Shown: positions 17,904 to 27,772, counted from the stretch's first letter. The stretch is DNA of 64,000 nucleotides from an uncultured Bacteroides sp. (GCF_958445495.1 NZ_CAUCSQ010000005.1:68624-132623); one strand, 5' to 3'. The notes: generated by a model from the sequence alone, not told the origin. Made by a program: numbers and translations.

Positions 17904-19010
17904 TTACTCCTGTCCCTCCCGCTTCAAATCTCCGAAATAAGTATCAAGCAGGCTTTTTGCAGCGACAAATGAAGTAAGATTTCCCTCAAGCACCTGCCGC
18001 TCTTTCTCCTGAAGCATGGACTCAATCTTGGGATTCTGGTAGAAACTGTCACGGAGCTGCTCGTTGATGCTCTCATACATCCAATATTTACTCTGCTCAT
18101 TACGGCGGTATTCAAAATAACCGTTCCCTTTCACAAAGTCGATATACTCGTAAATCATGTCCCAGACTTCCTTGACACCCAGATTATAGAATCCCGAATA
18201 TGTCAGGACCTTCGGTATCCATCCCGATTCGGGAACCGGGAACAGATGCAATGCATTACGGAATTGTGCGGCAGCCAGTTTGGCGCGTTCAAGATTATCG
18301 CCGTCCGCCTTGTTGATGACAATCCCGTCCGCCATCTCCATGATACCCCGCTTGATACCCTGCAACTCGTCTCCCGTACCTGCCAGTTGAATCAACAGGA
18401 AGAAATCTACCATCGAATGGACCGCCGTCTCGCTCTGTCCCACACCGACGGTCTCCACAAAAATCTTATCGAATCCGGCAGCCTCGCAAAGCACAATCGT
18501 CTCCCGCGTCTTGCGTGCCACCCCACCTAACGAACCTGCCGAAGGGCTGGGACGGATAAACGACTTCGGATGTACGGAAAGCTGCTCCATACGGGTCTTG
18601 TCTCCCAAAATACTGCCTTTGCTGCGCTCGCTGCTCGGGTCGATTGCCAATACCGCCAACTTTCCCCCCTTCTCCAGCACATGCAGCCCGAACACGTCGA
18701 TTGACGTACTCTTTCCCGCACCGGGCACGCCGCTGATACCTATCCGGACCGAATCGCCGGAATAAGGCAGGCACTTCTCTATCACCTCCTGCGCTACGGC
18801 CTGATGTTCCGGTTTCACGCTCTCCACCAATGTCACAGCCCGGCTCAAAACAGTAATGTCCCCCTTCACGATACCTTCCACGAACTCCGCCACCGAAAGC
18901 TGGCGTTTCTTCGGCTTACGCTTCAAATAAGGATTGACGGACGAAGGCTGCTCAATGCCTTTATTGACGGCAAGCCCTTTGTATTCCGCACTATTTTCAG
19001 GATGTTCCAT
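17904..19010 (-). CDS. meaB: Methylmalonyl-CoA mutase-associated GTPase MeaB
   Basis: A 368-residue G3E-family GTPase that protects and reactivates B12-dependent methylmalonyl-CoA mutase, part of the Bacteroides succinate-to-propionate route. Seen: Walker A GISGVPGAGKSTSIDVFG, base I VLAIDPSSERSKGSILGDKTRM, Walker B-like FVETVGVGQSE, and the guanine-specificity motif INKADGDN. An extra N-terminal 40 residues and a C-terminal helical dimerisation arm (YEYIDFVKGNGYFE and beyond) match MeaB rather than the HypB or CobW branches. The mutase genes are not in the window. It ends 193 bp before the beta-galactosidase start and lies 12 bp after the DUF1573 gene stop region on the same strand. Confidence 0.93.
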   Translation of the reverse strand: MEHPENSAEYKGLAVNKGIEQPSSVNPYLKRKPKKRQLSVAEFVEGIVKGDITVLSRAVTLVESVKPEHQAVAQEVIEKCLPYSGDSVRIGISGVPGAGKSTSIDVFGLHVLEKGGKLAVLAIDPSSERSKGSILGDKTRMEQLSVHPKSFIRPSPSAGSLGGVARKTRETIVLCEAAGFDKIFVETVGVGQSETAVHSMVDFFLLIQLAGTGDELQGIKRGIMEMADGIVINKADGDNLERAKLAAAQFRNALHLFPVPESGWIPKVLTYSGFYNLGVKEVWDMIYEYIDFVKGNGYFEYRRNEQSKYWMYESINEQLRDSFYQNPKIESMLQEKERQVLEGNLTSFVAAKSLLDTYFGDLKREGQE

Positions 19011-19021
19011 AAATAATAGAA

Positions 19022-20089
19022 TTAGCGTTTAATATTAATCTCAACTTTCGGAGCCAGCGGGTCGTTCGTAATCATCAGGATACGCAGATGATGCTTTTTG
19101 TTGCCGATATCGCGCTTGCGAATCGTCACTCTCAACTTCGTCATCCCGTCCGGCGGAAGGATAGTCTTTTTCAACCTGACGCCCACCGAAGAGTTAAACA
19201 CCTGCAGCTTGCTGATAATCAAAGGTGTTTTTCCGGCATTGGCAATCAATATGTCATGACTGACCTTTTTCTTCTTTATCAACGGCACGCTGAGGTCGAT
19301 ATCCGTCTCCGAAATACGGATGGCAGGAGCATTCAGGGAATCTTCCGCCGTCATCCGCGAGAAATCGGGAAGCAGGATAGCCGAAACAGGTATCTCATTG
19401 TCTTCATTCACCTTGTCGCCGGAGAAACGGGAGAGATAGACGGAAGCCTGCGTCAGCCCGTAATCTTTCAGTTGCCCTGCATCCAAGGTAAGCTTGACCG
19501 TTCCTTTTTTCCCTTTCAACAGTACTTTCGGCTCCGCCTCCATTTTCAGATAAGGAGGGAGATGCATCAGTACCGGCTCGTAAGGACGGTCGGAAAGATT
19601 GGCTATACCGAAAGTCAACGTCGGCTGCTGCCCGCGATAAACATCGGGGAAAGCAAACTCGTCACGGTCAATGCGGATGCTGCCGATAGCATAAGGGTGG
19701 GTCTTGGTATAATCTTTTATCTCCCGGACAACTTCCCCCGCAAACTTCAAATACACCAGATTCGGGGTGGCGTTGCTATATATCCCCACCGACTTTTCAA
19801 AACGGCCCAGTGCCTTCGCGTCAAAAGATGCCTTCACAACCCCCTTTCCGCCCGGAGCAATCGGTTCCTTCGTCCAGTCGGCTACAGAACAGGCGCAGGA
19901 AGTGGTGACATTCGTCAACACCAAAGGCTGGTTTCCGGTATTGGTGATGGTATATTCCACGGTCACCGGACGTTTCCATTCAATTTGGCCGAAATTATGC
20001 GTCTCCTTATTGGAAGATAGCCGAGGTTGGGCAAATGCTGTTAAAGTTACAGTTAGCAGAAAAAATATAGATAGTAAACTACGTTTCAT
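19022..20089 (-). CDS. DUF1573 periplasmic protein
   Basis: A 355-residue exported protein. A signal peptide (RSLLSIFFLLTVTLTAFAQ) is followed by a DUF1573 domain (about 22-125) with the typical FGQIEWKRPVTVEYTITNTG and the SCACSVADW stretch. A further immunoglobulin-like half follows, with a second motif block around PLIIS and FNSSVG. Such ASH/MSP-like folds bind partners at the cell envelope; the exact role is unknown. I start at the ATG at 20089 since translation from the longer frame would lack a proper signal peptide and start upstream of the promoter box. Confidence 0.88.
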   Translation of the reverse strand: MKRSLLSIFFLLTVTLTAFAQPRLSSNKETHNFGQIEWKRPVTVEYTITNTGNQPLVLTNVTTSCACSVADWTKEPIAPGGKGVVKASFDAKALGRFEKSVGIYSNATPNLVYLKFAGEVVREIKDYTKTHPYAIGSIRIDRDEFAFPDVYRGQQPTLTFGIANLSDRPYEPVLMHLPPYLKMEAEPKVLLKGKKGTVKLTLDAGQLKDYGLTQASVYLSRFSGDKVNEDNEIPVSAILLPDFSRMTAEDSLNAPAIRISETDIDLSVPLIKKKKVSHDILIANAGKTPLIISKLQVFNSSVGVRLKKTILPPDGMTKLRVTIRKRDIGNKKHHLRILMITNDPLAPKVEINIKR

Positions 20090-20113
20090 GTGATATGTTT
20101 TATTTTCAATGTA

Positions 20114-20121
20114 CAAATGTA
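20114..20121 (-). promoter_or_regulatory. -7 promoter box for the DUF1573 gene
   Basis: The minus strand reads TACATTTG, an exact TAnnTTTG match, 24 bp before the ATG at 20089. Its position between two possible starts decides for the shorter protein. Confidence 0.6.
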
Positions 20122-20362
20122 GGAGTTTTAGATGAGAAATGAAACGTATTGAAAGGATTATTAACGGAGAAACCCAATAAACGGAAGAACACGGTAAACA
20201 AAGAAATCGGAAAAACATCCGCACTCCAAATCCAATTATATAAAACCTGAGAATACCGGGGTTTTAGATTTACACTACGTACGCAAAACAGCAGGCAACA
20301 ACCTTACCGCCGAATCCGGATTCTTATTTAAACAACATATCCAGACGACGGCAAGAACAACG

Positions 20363-20413
20363 AACGGCGGACGGCTACGCAGTAATTCCACCCGCGTCAT
20401 TCCGTCCGCCGTT
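20363..20413. terminator. 12-bp GC-rich hairpin after the alpha-2-macroglobulin gene
   Basis: aacggcggacgg (20363-20374) and its perfect complement (20402-20413) flank a 27-base loop, 22 bp after the stop codon of the minus-strand gene. It is likely its terminator. There is no long U-tract (cgttgttc). The rest of 20122-20434 holds nothing I recognise. Confidence 0.6.
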
Positions 20414-20434
20414 TATCTGTCCGGATTCCTCCGC

Positions 20435-23400
20435 CTATTCAACCTTCACTTTCATCGAAGCCGAATGGGAAGCATATTCCGGTGCATACGCGCACTGCAT
20501 AGTAGCTAACCCCGCCTCGTAAACTCCCGCGCGGCTGACCCAATAACTATGCTCCAGCACACACACCCCTTTCTCCAAACGGTCAAAGAAGAAATTGACG
20601 GATGCATCCTTTATATCCATATAATAACCGATTCCGTTATTCCAACGATAACCGGAAATATCGCCAACCGGCTCGAAACACGCGCCCTGTTGGTCTTTCA
20701 GTTGCACAAAATCCATCGGACGGTCCACACGGATACTCAGGCGGGACACCACCTTGTCTCCCACTTGAAGAACAGTCTTCTCCGTAACCGGCTGCAATCG
20801 GGTCACATTATCCACGGTACGTTCCACATAAAGCCTTTTCTCCACACTCAACTCGTCTCCCTGCCGTTTCACCTCACCGACCGGCGATTCATATTCCGCA
20901 TAGACAGCTCCCCAGGCGATACCCTCACCCTTTTTCTCCACCTCAATCTTGCGGGCATCCACTACATCCTTTCGGGTAAACGAACGTTTGACATACCCCA
21001 AACCCGGAACGCCACCCGCCTTGCCTGAAGTGACAGTCTCCAACACCTCGCCGGCAATTTCGATTCGCACGTCCCCCCGATTATCGAGTAAGTCAGTCCC
21101 CTTCATCAGCAATGCATAAACCGCATCCGCCGTCGCCACCGGAGAATCCCACTGCTGTGTCTGCTTCTGCCTCAACAGCCAAAGCTTCATCTCCTCTACC
21201 GTCTCACTGTTTCCGCCAATCAGCTCCAACGCCTCCATCACATCCACGTGAGCCCGTATCTGCATACCGCCCCACGCATAAGGACTCTCATTGAAAGCGA
21301 AAAACATCCCCTGTCCGTCCGTCTTCGCAAGATGCTCTTTCAGCGAAGCCGCAAACTCCTGCGCCTCCTTCCTGCGACCGGCCTTTTCAAGCACGATAGC
21401 GGCAACAGCCTTCGTATCCATCGACGCCGACCGGAGCAATTCTCCGACCTTGGAAAGATAATAATCATACGCTTCCTTATTAGCGGCAGGAACCTGTCCG
21501 CCCGAAATGGCAATCAGGTACAGATATTGAAGGATATCCTCCGAAACACCCGTAAACTTCGCCCCCTCTTTCCGAGCCTTGAGTATATTCCCGTACTCCT
21601 CCAAAGCCGACCGGTGCAGATAAGCGAGAGCGTTCCGCTGCATATCAAGCGCAACCCCGGACAAGCTCTCTCCGGTCAACATGGCAAGGCGGGCATTCAA
21701 CACAGCGATGTAAGCCGTCACATAACGGCTACCGTCCATCCCCTTGTACCAAGACCACGCACCACCGGAATTCTGCAACTCCTGCAACCTCGTCAGCGCG
21801 GCAATATGATTACTGCGGATATGGTTCAAATCAAACAATGTGGCGATACGCTCCCTCTGCTGCTGTTCCGTCTGTGCCTCAAATACCCAGGGCGACTCGG
21901 CCAGCAAAATATTTTTCACCTCCTGATTCTTCTGCAAATTACTCAAGAAAGTCTCCTTTGTCCCGCCTTGAAGCTTCCAGCTATCAAAAACAGCCTTGAT
22001 ACGCGGCTGGCTATTCATGATATAAGCAGCCACGGAATTGGCATAATAAGCGGTCGCCCACGAAATAGCATTGTTATCCGCCGGAAAGCTCAACGAAGGC
22101 AAAGCCTGAACGGCATACCAGGCAGGATTGCCGGTAAACTCAACCGTCAGCACACGGCCAGTAGCCATCTTGCCGTGATGATTAAACAAACTGTCCAGCG
22201 AGAAAACACGAGTCTCCTCCCCGCGGACAGGCATCGGAAGAGCCTCCACCAAATGTACCTTGTCGCTAAGCACCGGAATCAACTGCTGCTCACCGTCACT
22301 GAACGTACCGCTATCGGCTATCATCCGGCAACCCAACACCTCATATCCGCCGTCCACGGCGAACATGAAACTCACGCCAACCGTCTTTCCCGCCTCCACG
22401 GAGAACTTCCGTTTCTGCGTGCCGACTACCTTTTCCGTCACCGGATCAAACAAAATCAAGCTTACAGTCCCTTCCTGTAGCTTGCCCGTCATGTTAGAGA
22501 CAGAAGCGGCAACAGACGCCTTATCCCCCACACGGAGAAAACGCGGCAGGTTCGGGGTCAACATAAACTCTTTGCTGGTAGTGGCCTCACCGTCCAGCGT
22601 CCCTGTCAGCATCCCTTTCGTATGAGAATACCCGCGGAAATTCCAACGAGTCAGGCTCTCCGGCATCGTGAAAGAGAAAGCAACCGCTCCCTGTCCGTCC
22701 GTACGGAGTTGCGGATAGAAAAAAGCCGTTTCCGCAAGGTCGGTACGCAAGCCGGCAGCCTCTTCGGAAAGGCTTTCCCCTACGGAGGCATCCTCCTCCG
22801 CCCCGTCTGCCTTATATTCAAGAGATTCCGGCAGGACAGCCGCCTGCACATACTCCTCCCTCATAGTCCCGTCACTGTCCGCCCGGCTCATTCCTTTCAT
22901 CATGACATTGCCCGTCAGCGCCGCCTTCCGGCCCATTCCGTACGCCGTCACCGTCACCCCGTCTATACCGCCCGGCAAAGCATCGGCAACCACATACTCT
23001 CCCGGCCATACCACAAAGCAGTCATACTCCATTGCTGGCACTTTGAGCGCCTTGCCATCCCACCGATAATTGAACGAACAATTCCCGGCATATCCGCTCA
23101 TCCAGTTAAAATAAGGAGTCGTCCGATTGTAAAACATCCGGAACCCCTGCCGGTGCTCCCAAAGTTTATCCAACGAAGCGTCATACATTGTCGCCAGCAT
23201 TTCCGCATCAGCCGCATGCCCCTGCGGAGTCTTGACAGTCAGCTTCCATTCTTCCCGTTGTCCGGGACGTAACTTGTCACGGAACACCTCCCACTTCATC
23301 GCCAGCGTCTTATCCGGCAAACGTTTCGTCAACCGTACCTGCTCCTGATAAACCTGCCCGTTCCTCACCATGCAAAAAGTCACGAGCATACCATCGCCGT

Positions 23401-26176
23401 AACTTTCCCGATACGGATACTCAAACCGGACAATCGTATCGGACAAGTTCATCGCCCTGCTTTCCAGCCGGCGGTCACCGCAGAACACATCCATCATCAC
23501 ATAAGCCTCTTTTTCAGACGTGCCGAAACAGAACTCCGCCGGATGATCGGCATCAAACTCCGTATTCGTTTTATAAAACCATACAGCCGTCTCTATCGGC
23601 GGACGCTTGTCGCCGGCAGAGAAAAGCACCGTGCGGACGTCCGTAGCAATCTCATCCCCCTGTCCGTCTTTCACCACCGCTTTAAGCACATACGGTCCGG
23701 AAGGCAAGTCATTCCAATGAAGCGTCATCTCTCTGTTCGAGGTAAAACGCCCGGTAACAGCCGGCTTCTCCGCCAACCGCTCATAATCCTTATTCACAGC
23801 AGGATACAAATAAAAGACACCTTCCGCCTCCACAGGCCGTCCGTCCAGGTTCTGCACCTTGAACACCACATCCAGCGGTACATCCTTGCACACCTTCCCT
23901 TCCAGCTCCGCCTGCAAAACCAATGAACGCTTTCCCGCCGAAATCACGTCCGTAGAAGACTGTGTCTCTCCCGCCGCATTGGTCACCGTCGCCTCCACCG
24001 AATAACGGTAATAAACATTCTTGTCATCCTTATAAACATCGTTCTCCTCCAGGCAGACCGGTATCTCGAACACCCCGCCGTCGCCGGAAGCCACCTCTCC
24101 GGAAGCAATCTGCACAGACTCCGCAAACCGCCAGAGATTGTAGAGAGAACGCTTCACCGTATATTTCACCGGAAGTCCCTGCAACGCCACACCGCTATAC
24201 GACCGTATTTTACCGCTCACCCGCAACTTGTCCCCAAGCCTGTAACCTCCCTGCAGTTTGTCGAAAACAATATCGAACGTCGGCCGTTTGTAATCCTCCA
24301 CGCGGATATCGGCACTACCCTTTCCCGCCGTCAAGGAAAATATTCCGTTCAGGCAAGCGGAAGGCAACACAAAATCAGTAGCGAACGAGCCGAACTCATT
24401 GGTACGTACCGTTTTCCGTCCCGCCTCCTGACGGTTCGCATCCCTCAGTACCACCGTGTATTCCTTATCGGGAATCACATGGGCAGTATCCGCTTTCTGG
24501 ACAAACGCGATGCCCTTCACATACACCGTCTGTCCGGGACGGTACAAAGAACGGTCAGTCAGCAAAGTCATGCTTTCCGACCCCTCGTTCCCTGCTGCAC
24601 GGTATCCATATCCTCCTTTATAAATCCTCTGTTCCGGCATAGCCGTATCTTCCCCTTTCGATGCCTTCAAATACCTGTATTCCGATTTCCAGGAAAACGC
24701 CACCTTTCCATCCCTGCCGGTCGTAAATTCCTGCAACACTTCCTTGCCGCTGCCATACAACGTCACCTTCGCGTCCGGAACAGGATGGCCCGTCCGCCCG
24801 TCCAGCGTCACCACCTCATACTGTCCTCCGGGCAGACTGCCGGTCAACACCTTGAAAGCCGTCACATCAAACTCATTCTCGCTATCCTTCCCGGCACGGA
24901 TATCCGGCACGATACGCATCACGTATGCCCCCGGCTGCGGAGCCTTGAACGCAAACACCGTATCCCTCGTCCGGTAATCCTCCGGACGGAGCACCCGGTA
25001 ATGCTGTTCTTCCACCGGCTTCTTCGCCTTGCCGTAAAGCCTTACGGTAAAACCGTCCAGGTTCTTATGGGAAACCCTCAGCTCAATCTCCTCTCCGGGA
25101 TAAGCCTGTCCGGCGGTGTTCACATTCAGATAAGGAGACAAAATATCCTGCCGGAGATTTTTCAGGGCATTAATCCTACGATAAGACGGATAAAGCCCGA
25201 TAGCTTCATCGCACAGTTGCAAAGCGACCGTCTGCCGCTCCTTACCAACGGCATACCGTGCCTGCGCCAGGTAAACCTCGGCACATACCGGTTCCTTCTT
25301 AAATCCGTTTTTCAACTCTTCCAACGCCGCCCAATAAGCCTCCTGCGACAGCTCCGCGACTCCTTTCCCCGACCGGAGAGGGCGCACTCCCCCGTCCGCC
25401 TCCTGCTTCCACTGCAAATAATGAAGCATTGTCAGAACATATCCCTCATTCATTCCGGCCCTCTTGTAAGCCGAAAGCATATTCTTATAAATAACCTCGA
25501 TATTCCGTTTCACCGGATTCGGTGAAACACTGCCGAACGCGCTGCCTTCCAACCCTTCTATCTGCCGCAACGCCTCGATGCTCCGGGAAGCCAACAGATG
25601 ATACATGTCATGATGATAATATCCGCTCGCCTCTCCCAGCTCCACAAAAGGGACATAATCTCGCGAAGACGTGCCGAGCAATAATGCCGAATCAGCCAAC
25701 GCCTCTTTCACATTGGCACGCACCTTATCCACGAACATGTTCGCTGTCCATTCCCGCATATCCCCGGACGGAACCTGCCCGTCAATCTCCGTCCGTCGGC
25801 GGAGTTTCCAACGGTTATTCCTTGCATAATCCGCATAAATCCCCGCCGTCAGCGAATGCAGCACGGCACGGTCCATCGGTTTTTCCGCCCGTTCCATCCA
25901 CTGTTCAAGTCCTTCCAGACTCGCATAAAGACTGTCCGGCGTCAGCATATCTCTGTATTTCATCCTCCACATATACGCTTTAAGCATCTGCGGAGAGTTT
26001 TTCTCCTTCTCCCCCTTCCGGTAAATCTCGTCAGTCAGCTTTATTACTGTTTCGGGCAGGCTCTTCTTTTCCGCCCGCTCCACCTGTTTCCATAACTTGT
26101 CGTAAGTCTGCGCCTCCACTGCCGGAACCACCCTTAAACATAAGAGCGCCAGCATGCAAATTCGTCCTATCTTCAT
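20435..26176 (-). CDS. Bacterial alpha-2-macroglobulin family protein without thioester motif
   Basis: A 1913-residue exported protein beginning with a signal peptide (MLALLCLRVVPAVEAQ). Residues about 25-340 are a helical, TPR-like region. MG-type beta domains follow, including MG1/MG2-like segments with TLLTDRSLYRPGQTVYVKG, then a bait-like region, the A2M domain (LTRWNFRGYSHTKGMLTG) and a helical complement-like thioester domain (around FPADNNAISWATAYYANSVA). The family thioester CxEQ is absent at that place, so it cannot trap proteases covalently, and it resembles thioester-less Bacteroidetes homologues. Its role in envelope defence against proteases is inferred from the family. A promoter-like TTTACTTTG lies about 45 bp before the ATG. 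Confidence 0.9.
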   Translation of the reverse strand: MKIGRICMLALLCLRVVPAVEAQTYDKLWKQVERAEKKSLPETVIKLTDEIYRKGEKEKNSPQMLKAYMWRMKYRDMLTPDSLYASLEGLEQWMERAEKPMDRAVLHSLTAGIYADYARNNRWKLRRRTEIDGQVPSGDMREWTANMFVDKVRANVKEALADSALLLGTSSRDYVPFVELGEASGYYHHDMYHLLASRSIEALRQIEGLEGSAFGSVSPNPVKRNIEVIYKNMLSAYKRAGMNEGYVLTMLHYLQWKQEADGGVRPLRSGKGVAELSQEAYWAALEELKNGFKKEPVCAEVYLAQARYAVGKERQTVALQLCDEAIGLYPSYRRINALKNLRQDILSPYLNVNTAGQAYPGEEIELRVSHKNLDGFTVRLYGKAKKPVEEQHYRVLRPEDYRTRDTVFAFKAPQPGAYVMRIVPDIRAGKDSENEFDVTAFKVLTGSLPGGQYEVVTLDGRTGHPVPDAKVTLYGSGKEVLQEFTTGRDGKVAFSWKSEYRYLKASKGEDTAMPEQRIYKGGYGYRAAGNEGSESMTLLTDRSLYRPGQTVYVKGIAFVQKADTAHVIPDKEYTVVLRDANRQEAGRKTVRTNEFGSFATDFVLPSACLNGIFSLTAGKGSADIRVEDYKRPTFDIVFDKLQGGYRLGDKLRVSGKIRSYSGVALQGLPVKYTVKRSLYNLWRFAESVQIASGEVASGDGGVFEIPVCLEENDVYKDDKNVYYRYSVEATVTNAAGETQSSTDVISAGKRSLVLQAELEGKVCKDVPLDVVFKVQNLDGRPVEAEGVFYLYPAVNKDYERLAEKPAVTGRFTSNREMTLHWNDLPSGPYVLKAVVKDGQGDEIATDVRTVLFSAGDKRPPIETAVWFYKTNTEFDADHPAEFCFGTSEKEAYVMMDVFCGDRRLESRAMNLSDTIVRFEYPYRESYGDGMLVTFCMVRNGQVYQEQVRLTKRLPDKTLAMKWEVFRDKLRPGQREEWKLTVKTPQGHAADAEMLATMYDASLDKLWEHRQGFRMFYNRTTPYFNWMSGYAGNCSFNYRWDGKALKVPAMEYDCFVVWPGEYVVADALPGGIDGVTVTAYGMGRKAALTGNVMMKGMSRADSDGTMREEYVQAAVLPESLEYKADGAEEDASVGESLSEEAAGLRTDLAETAFFYPQLRTDGQGAVAFSFTMPESLTRWNFRGYSHTKGMLTGTLDGEATTSKEFMLTPNLPRFLRVGDKASVAASVSNMTGKLQEGTVSLILFDPVTEKVVGTQKRKFSVEAGKTVGVSFMFAVDGGYEVLGCRMIADSGTFSDGEQQLIPVLSDKVHLVEALPMPVRGEETRVFSLDSLFNHHGKMATGRVLTVEFTGNPAWYAVQALPSLSFPADNNAISWATAYYANSVAAYIMNSQPRIKAVFDSWKLQGGTKETFLSNLQKNQEVKNILLAESPWVFEAQTEQQQRERIATLFDLNHIRSNHIAALTRLQELQNSGGAWSWYKGMDGSRYVTAYIAVLNARLAMLTGESLSGVALDMQRNALAYLHRSALEEYGNILKARKEGAKFTGVSEDILQYLYLIAISGGQVPAANKEAYDYYLSKVGELLRSASMDTKAVAAIVLEKAGRRKEAQEFAASLKEHLAKTDGQGMFFAFNESPYAWGGMQIRAHVDVMEALELIGGNSETVEEMKLWLLRQKQTQQWDSPVATADAVYALLMKGTDLLDNRGDVRIEIAGEVLETVTSGKAGGVPGLGYVKRSFTRKDVVDARKIEVEKKGEGIAWGAVYAEYESPVGEVKRQGDELSVEKRLYVERTVDNVTRLQPVTEKTVLQVGDKVVSRLSIRVDRPMDFVQLKDQQGACFEPVGDISGYRWNNGIGYYMDIKDASVNFFFDRLEKGVCVLEHSYWVSRAGVYEAGLATMQCAYAPEYASHSASMKVKVE

Positions 26177-26264
26177 AATCGTTTCAGTTTAAGTTTTCCA
26201 CACAAGTCTCACTGTATAAATAACAAAGTAAAGAAATAAAGTTTAAACAATCCTCTTTTTTCAC

Positions 26265-26305
26265 ATAAAAAAGCACCCTTTCCTCCCGCCGGAGAGAAAG
26301 GATGC
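26265..26305 (-). terminator. Rho-independent terminator of ncRNA copy 1
   Basis: On the minus strand a stem of ggcatcctttctc and gaggaaagggtgc with loop tccggcgg is followed by a run of six T. The stem has a few mismatches or bulges but the U-tract is clear. It may also insulate the A2M gene from upstream transcription. Confidence 0.75.
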
Positions 26306-26562
26306 CTTACACACAAACAAAACAAACAATACAAGCGTTCGGTCTTCACAGACCATACTTTCGCTTATGAGGCTTAATTACAGAAAAATACCGTAACCTC
26401 AAGGGGTAAAAAAACAGATGCATCACGCACCCCAGTTAAGATATAGGCAGGGTTTATTGCTTTTAGTGAGAAAAAACCTATACCTTAATCTCTTGACATC
26501 TCATTTGCGACTTATAAAAAACAACGCTTATCCTATTTTTACCAAACAGATAAGCCGTTTCA
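26265..26562 (-). ncRNA. Candidate structured ncRNA (copy 1) ending in an intrinsic terminator
   Basis: There is no open frame here, but the minus strand carries a plausible RNA. Promoter module copy (a) lies just upstream (26569-26638). A closing stem AAGGTATAGG with CCTATATCTT follows, then a conserved hairpin GGGGTGCGTGATGCATC with downstream U-tract and ACCCC (26403-26433). Last comes a GC-rich terminator at 26265-26305 (gcatcctttctc pairing with a partner) followed by TTTTTT. A related sequence with compensatory changes lies at 35477-35710. Start and end are estimates from promoter and terminator positions. Confidence 0.6.
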
Positions 26563-26568
26563 TGAATA

Positions 26569-26638
26569 CGATGCAAAGTACGGGCTTTTTATCCGAACAA
26601 CAGATAACATAAAATACGATAATTCTCTCGCTTTGTAC
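26569..26638 (-). promoter_or_regulatory. 70-bp promoter module, copy (a)
   Basis: One of four ungapped 70-bp related segments in the window. It holds an upstream block GAATTATCGTATTTTATG with TTATC repeated, then GGATAAAAAG, then the -7-like CCGTACTTTGCATCG. It points to the minus strand, toward ncRNA copy 1. It lies just downstream of the left fimbrillin gene. Confidence 0.7.
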
Positions 26639-26734
26639 AAGCCGCATTTACTCGGGCTTCCGGAAAAATACCCTATTCCTCTAACAATACACATCTGACA
26701 TAGAATAGACCGGAATCCCCTTTTTAACCGCCAG

Positions 26735-27772
26735 CTAATAATTTCTCCTCCTCTTTATTTTTACTTTCACAGTATAGTGCTTTCCCCCTTCCAGAGGCCT
26801 GTCGAAAACAATCGGGTCTTTATACTTAAAAGTTATTTCACGTCCCGTTATTCTCCTTATAACTACGCTGGGAAACGTCAGTTGAAAATTCCGCGAAGTG
26901 GGAATGATAATCCCTCTCCCACTTTTCGCCACAGTTATCGGTTGTTTGGAATGAGCCCTAAAAAGGAACTTATGAGTGACATTTCCCCTGCCATTGCTCC
27001 AGGTTCCGTCTTCAAGAGAAACATCTACCTTTTCGTATGTACACTCCGGTTCGCTCATGGCAGTGTATTCCCCAATCCCCTCATTCGAGCTCGAAGTCAA
27101 ATATGTCGCCTCTATTTCTACCGCTGAAAACAAATGTCCAAACACAACGGAAGGAAACTTTACAGCAGGAGTAACACTCAAATCCACAGTTGCCCACATG
27201 GCATCATTCCATACTTCCGTTACCATCCTCAATACAGTATCATCACCGAACAGGCAAGCCCCCTCACCGGAAGTTTCATCCCCGTCAACCAGACTTCCGC
27301 TAACTACCTCATATCTGGGAATTTTCTTCACATCATTATACGTATAAAACACTAGCTTATAAGTCCTTCCCTCAGGAAGATGAATCTTTATCTTGCCATC
27401 CGTCACCGTCGCATTCTCCTTCTTATACAGACGTTCTCCTTCATAGGCAAGAACAATTATCTTCGCGCCTTCTTTAAGTTCCCGTCTGATGACATTACGA
27501 GTAACCGCCCGTGTTTCATCCACCAATACAGCCTCCAGCATACTTCCGTCCTCAAGATTCCTCCTGACAGTGTCGGACGCCAGCACGGCACGGCTCTGCA
27601 CCGAAGCATCCGCATACGACGAAACGACATCCAGAGTCAAAGACGCTATTCCGTCCCGAACAACAAATCCGGGAGATGTGATATCCTCGGAACCATTCCT
27701 GCACCCTGTTACCAGACAAACCAGTCCGGCAATCAATCCAAACATTCTTATTATATTTCTCAATATTGCCAT
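26735..27772 (-). CDS. Fimbrillin-like (FimA/FimB/Mfa-type) lipoprotein, left arm
   Basis: A 345-residue lipoprotein: a signal sequence with lipobox GLVCLVTGC (Cys at about 24), then an all-beta, two-domain layout. The family-like block LPEGRTYKLVFYTYNDV and a later GKHYTVKVKIKRR near the C-terminus resemble fimbrillin or Mfa2-type anchoring subunits of Bacteroidales type V pili. I cannot tell a stalk subunit from an anchor. It is the third gene of a minus-strand set behind the OmpA cassette (28075) and the 62-residue peptide gene. In the present orientation I see no promoter for this set, so it may be silent until the neighbouring segment inverts. The right-arm counterpart is at 31469-33424. 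Confidence 0.75.
   Translation of the reverse strand: MAILRNIIRMFGLIAGLVCLVTGCRNGSEDITSPGFVVRDGIASLTLDVVSSYADASVQSRAVLASDTVRRNLEDGSMLEAVLVDETRAVTRNVIRRELKEGAKIIVLAYEGERLYKKENATVTDGKIKIHLPEGRTYKLVFYTYNDVKKIPRYEVVSGSLVDGDETSGEGACLFGDDTVLRMVTEVWNDAMWATVDLSVTPAVKFPSVVFGHLFSAVEIEATYLTSSSNEGIGEYTAMSEPECTYEKVDVSLEDGTWSNGRGNVTHKFLFRAHSKQPITVAKSGRGIIIPTSRNFQLTFPSVVIRRITGREITFKYKDPIVFDRPLEGGKHYTVKVKIKRRRNY

Noticed and set aside
21248..22480. 410-codon open frame on the plus strand inside the alpha-2-macroglobulin gene, and similar long plus frames at 19088-20020 and 24479-25525
   Set aside because: They are antisense to well-supported genes, are rich in His/Arg/Leu with no domain, and lack promoters.
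26265..26562. Riboswitch upstream of the alpha-2-macroglobulin gene
   Set aside because: A strong terminator with its own U-tract closes the element, a separate promoter-like sequence follows for the A2M gene, and the second copy lies downstream of a gene rather than upstream.
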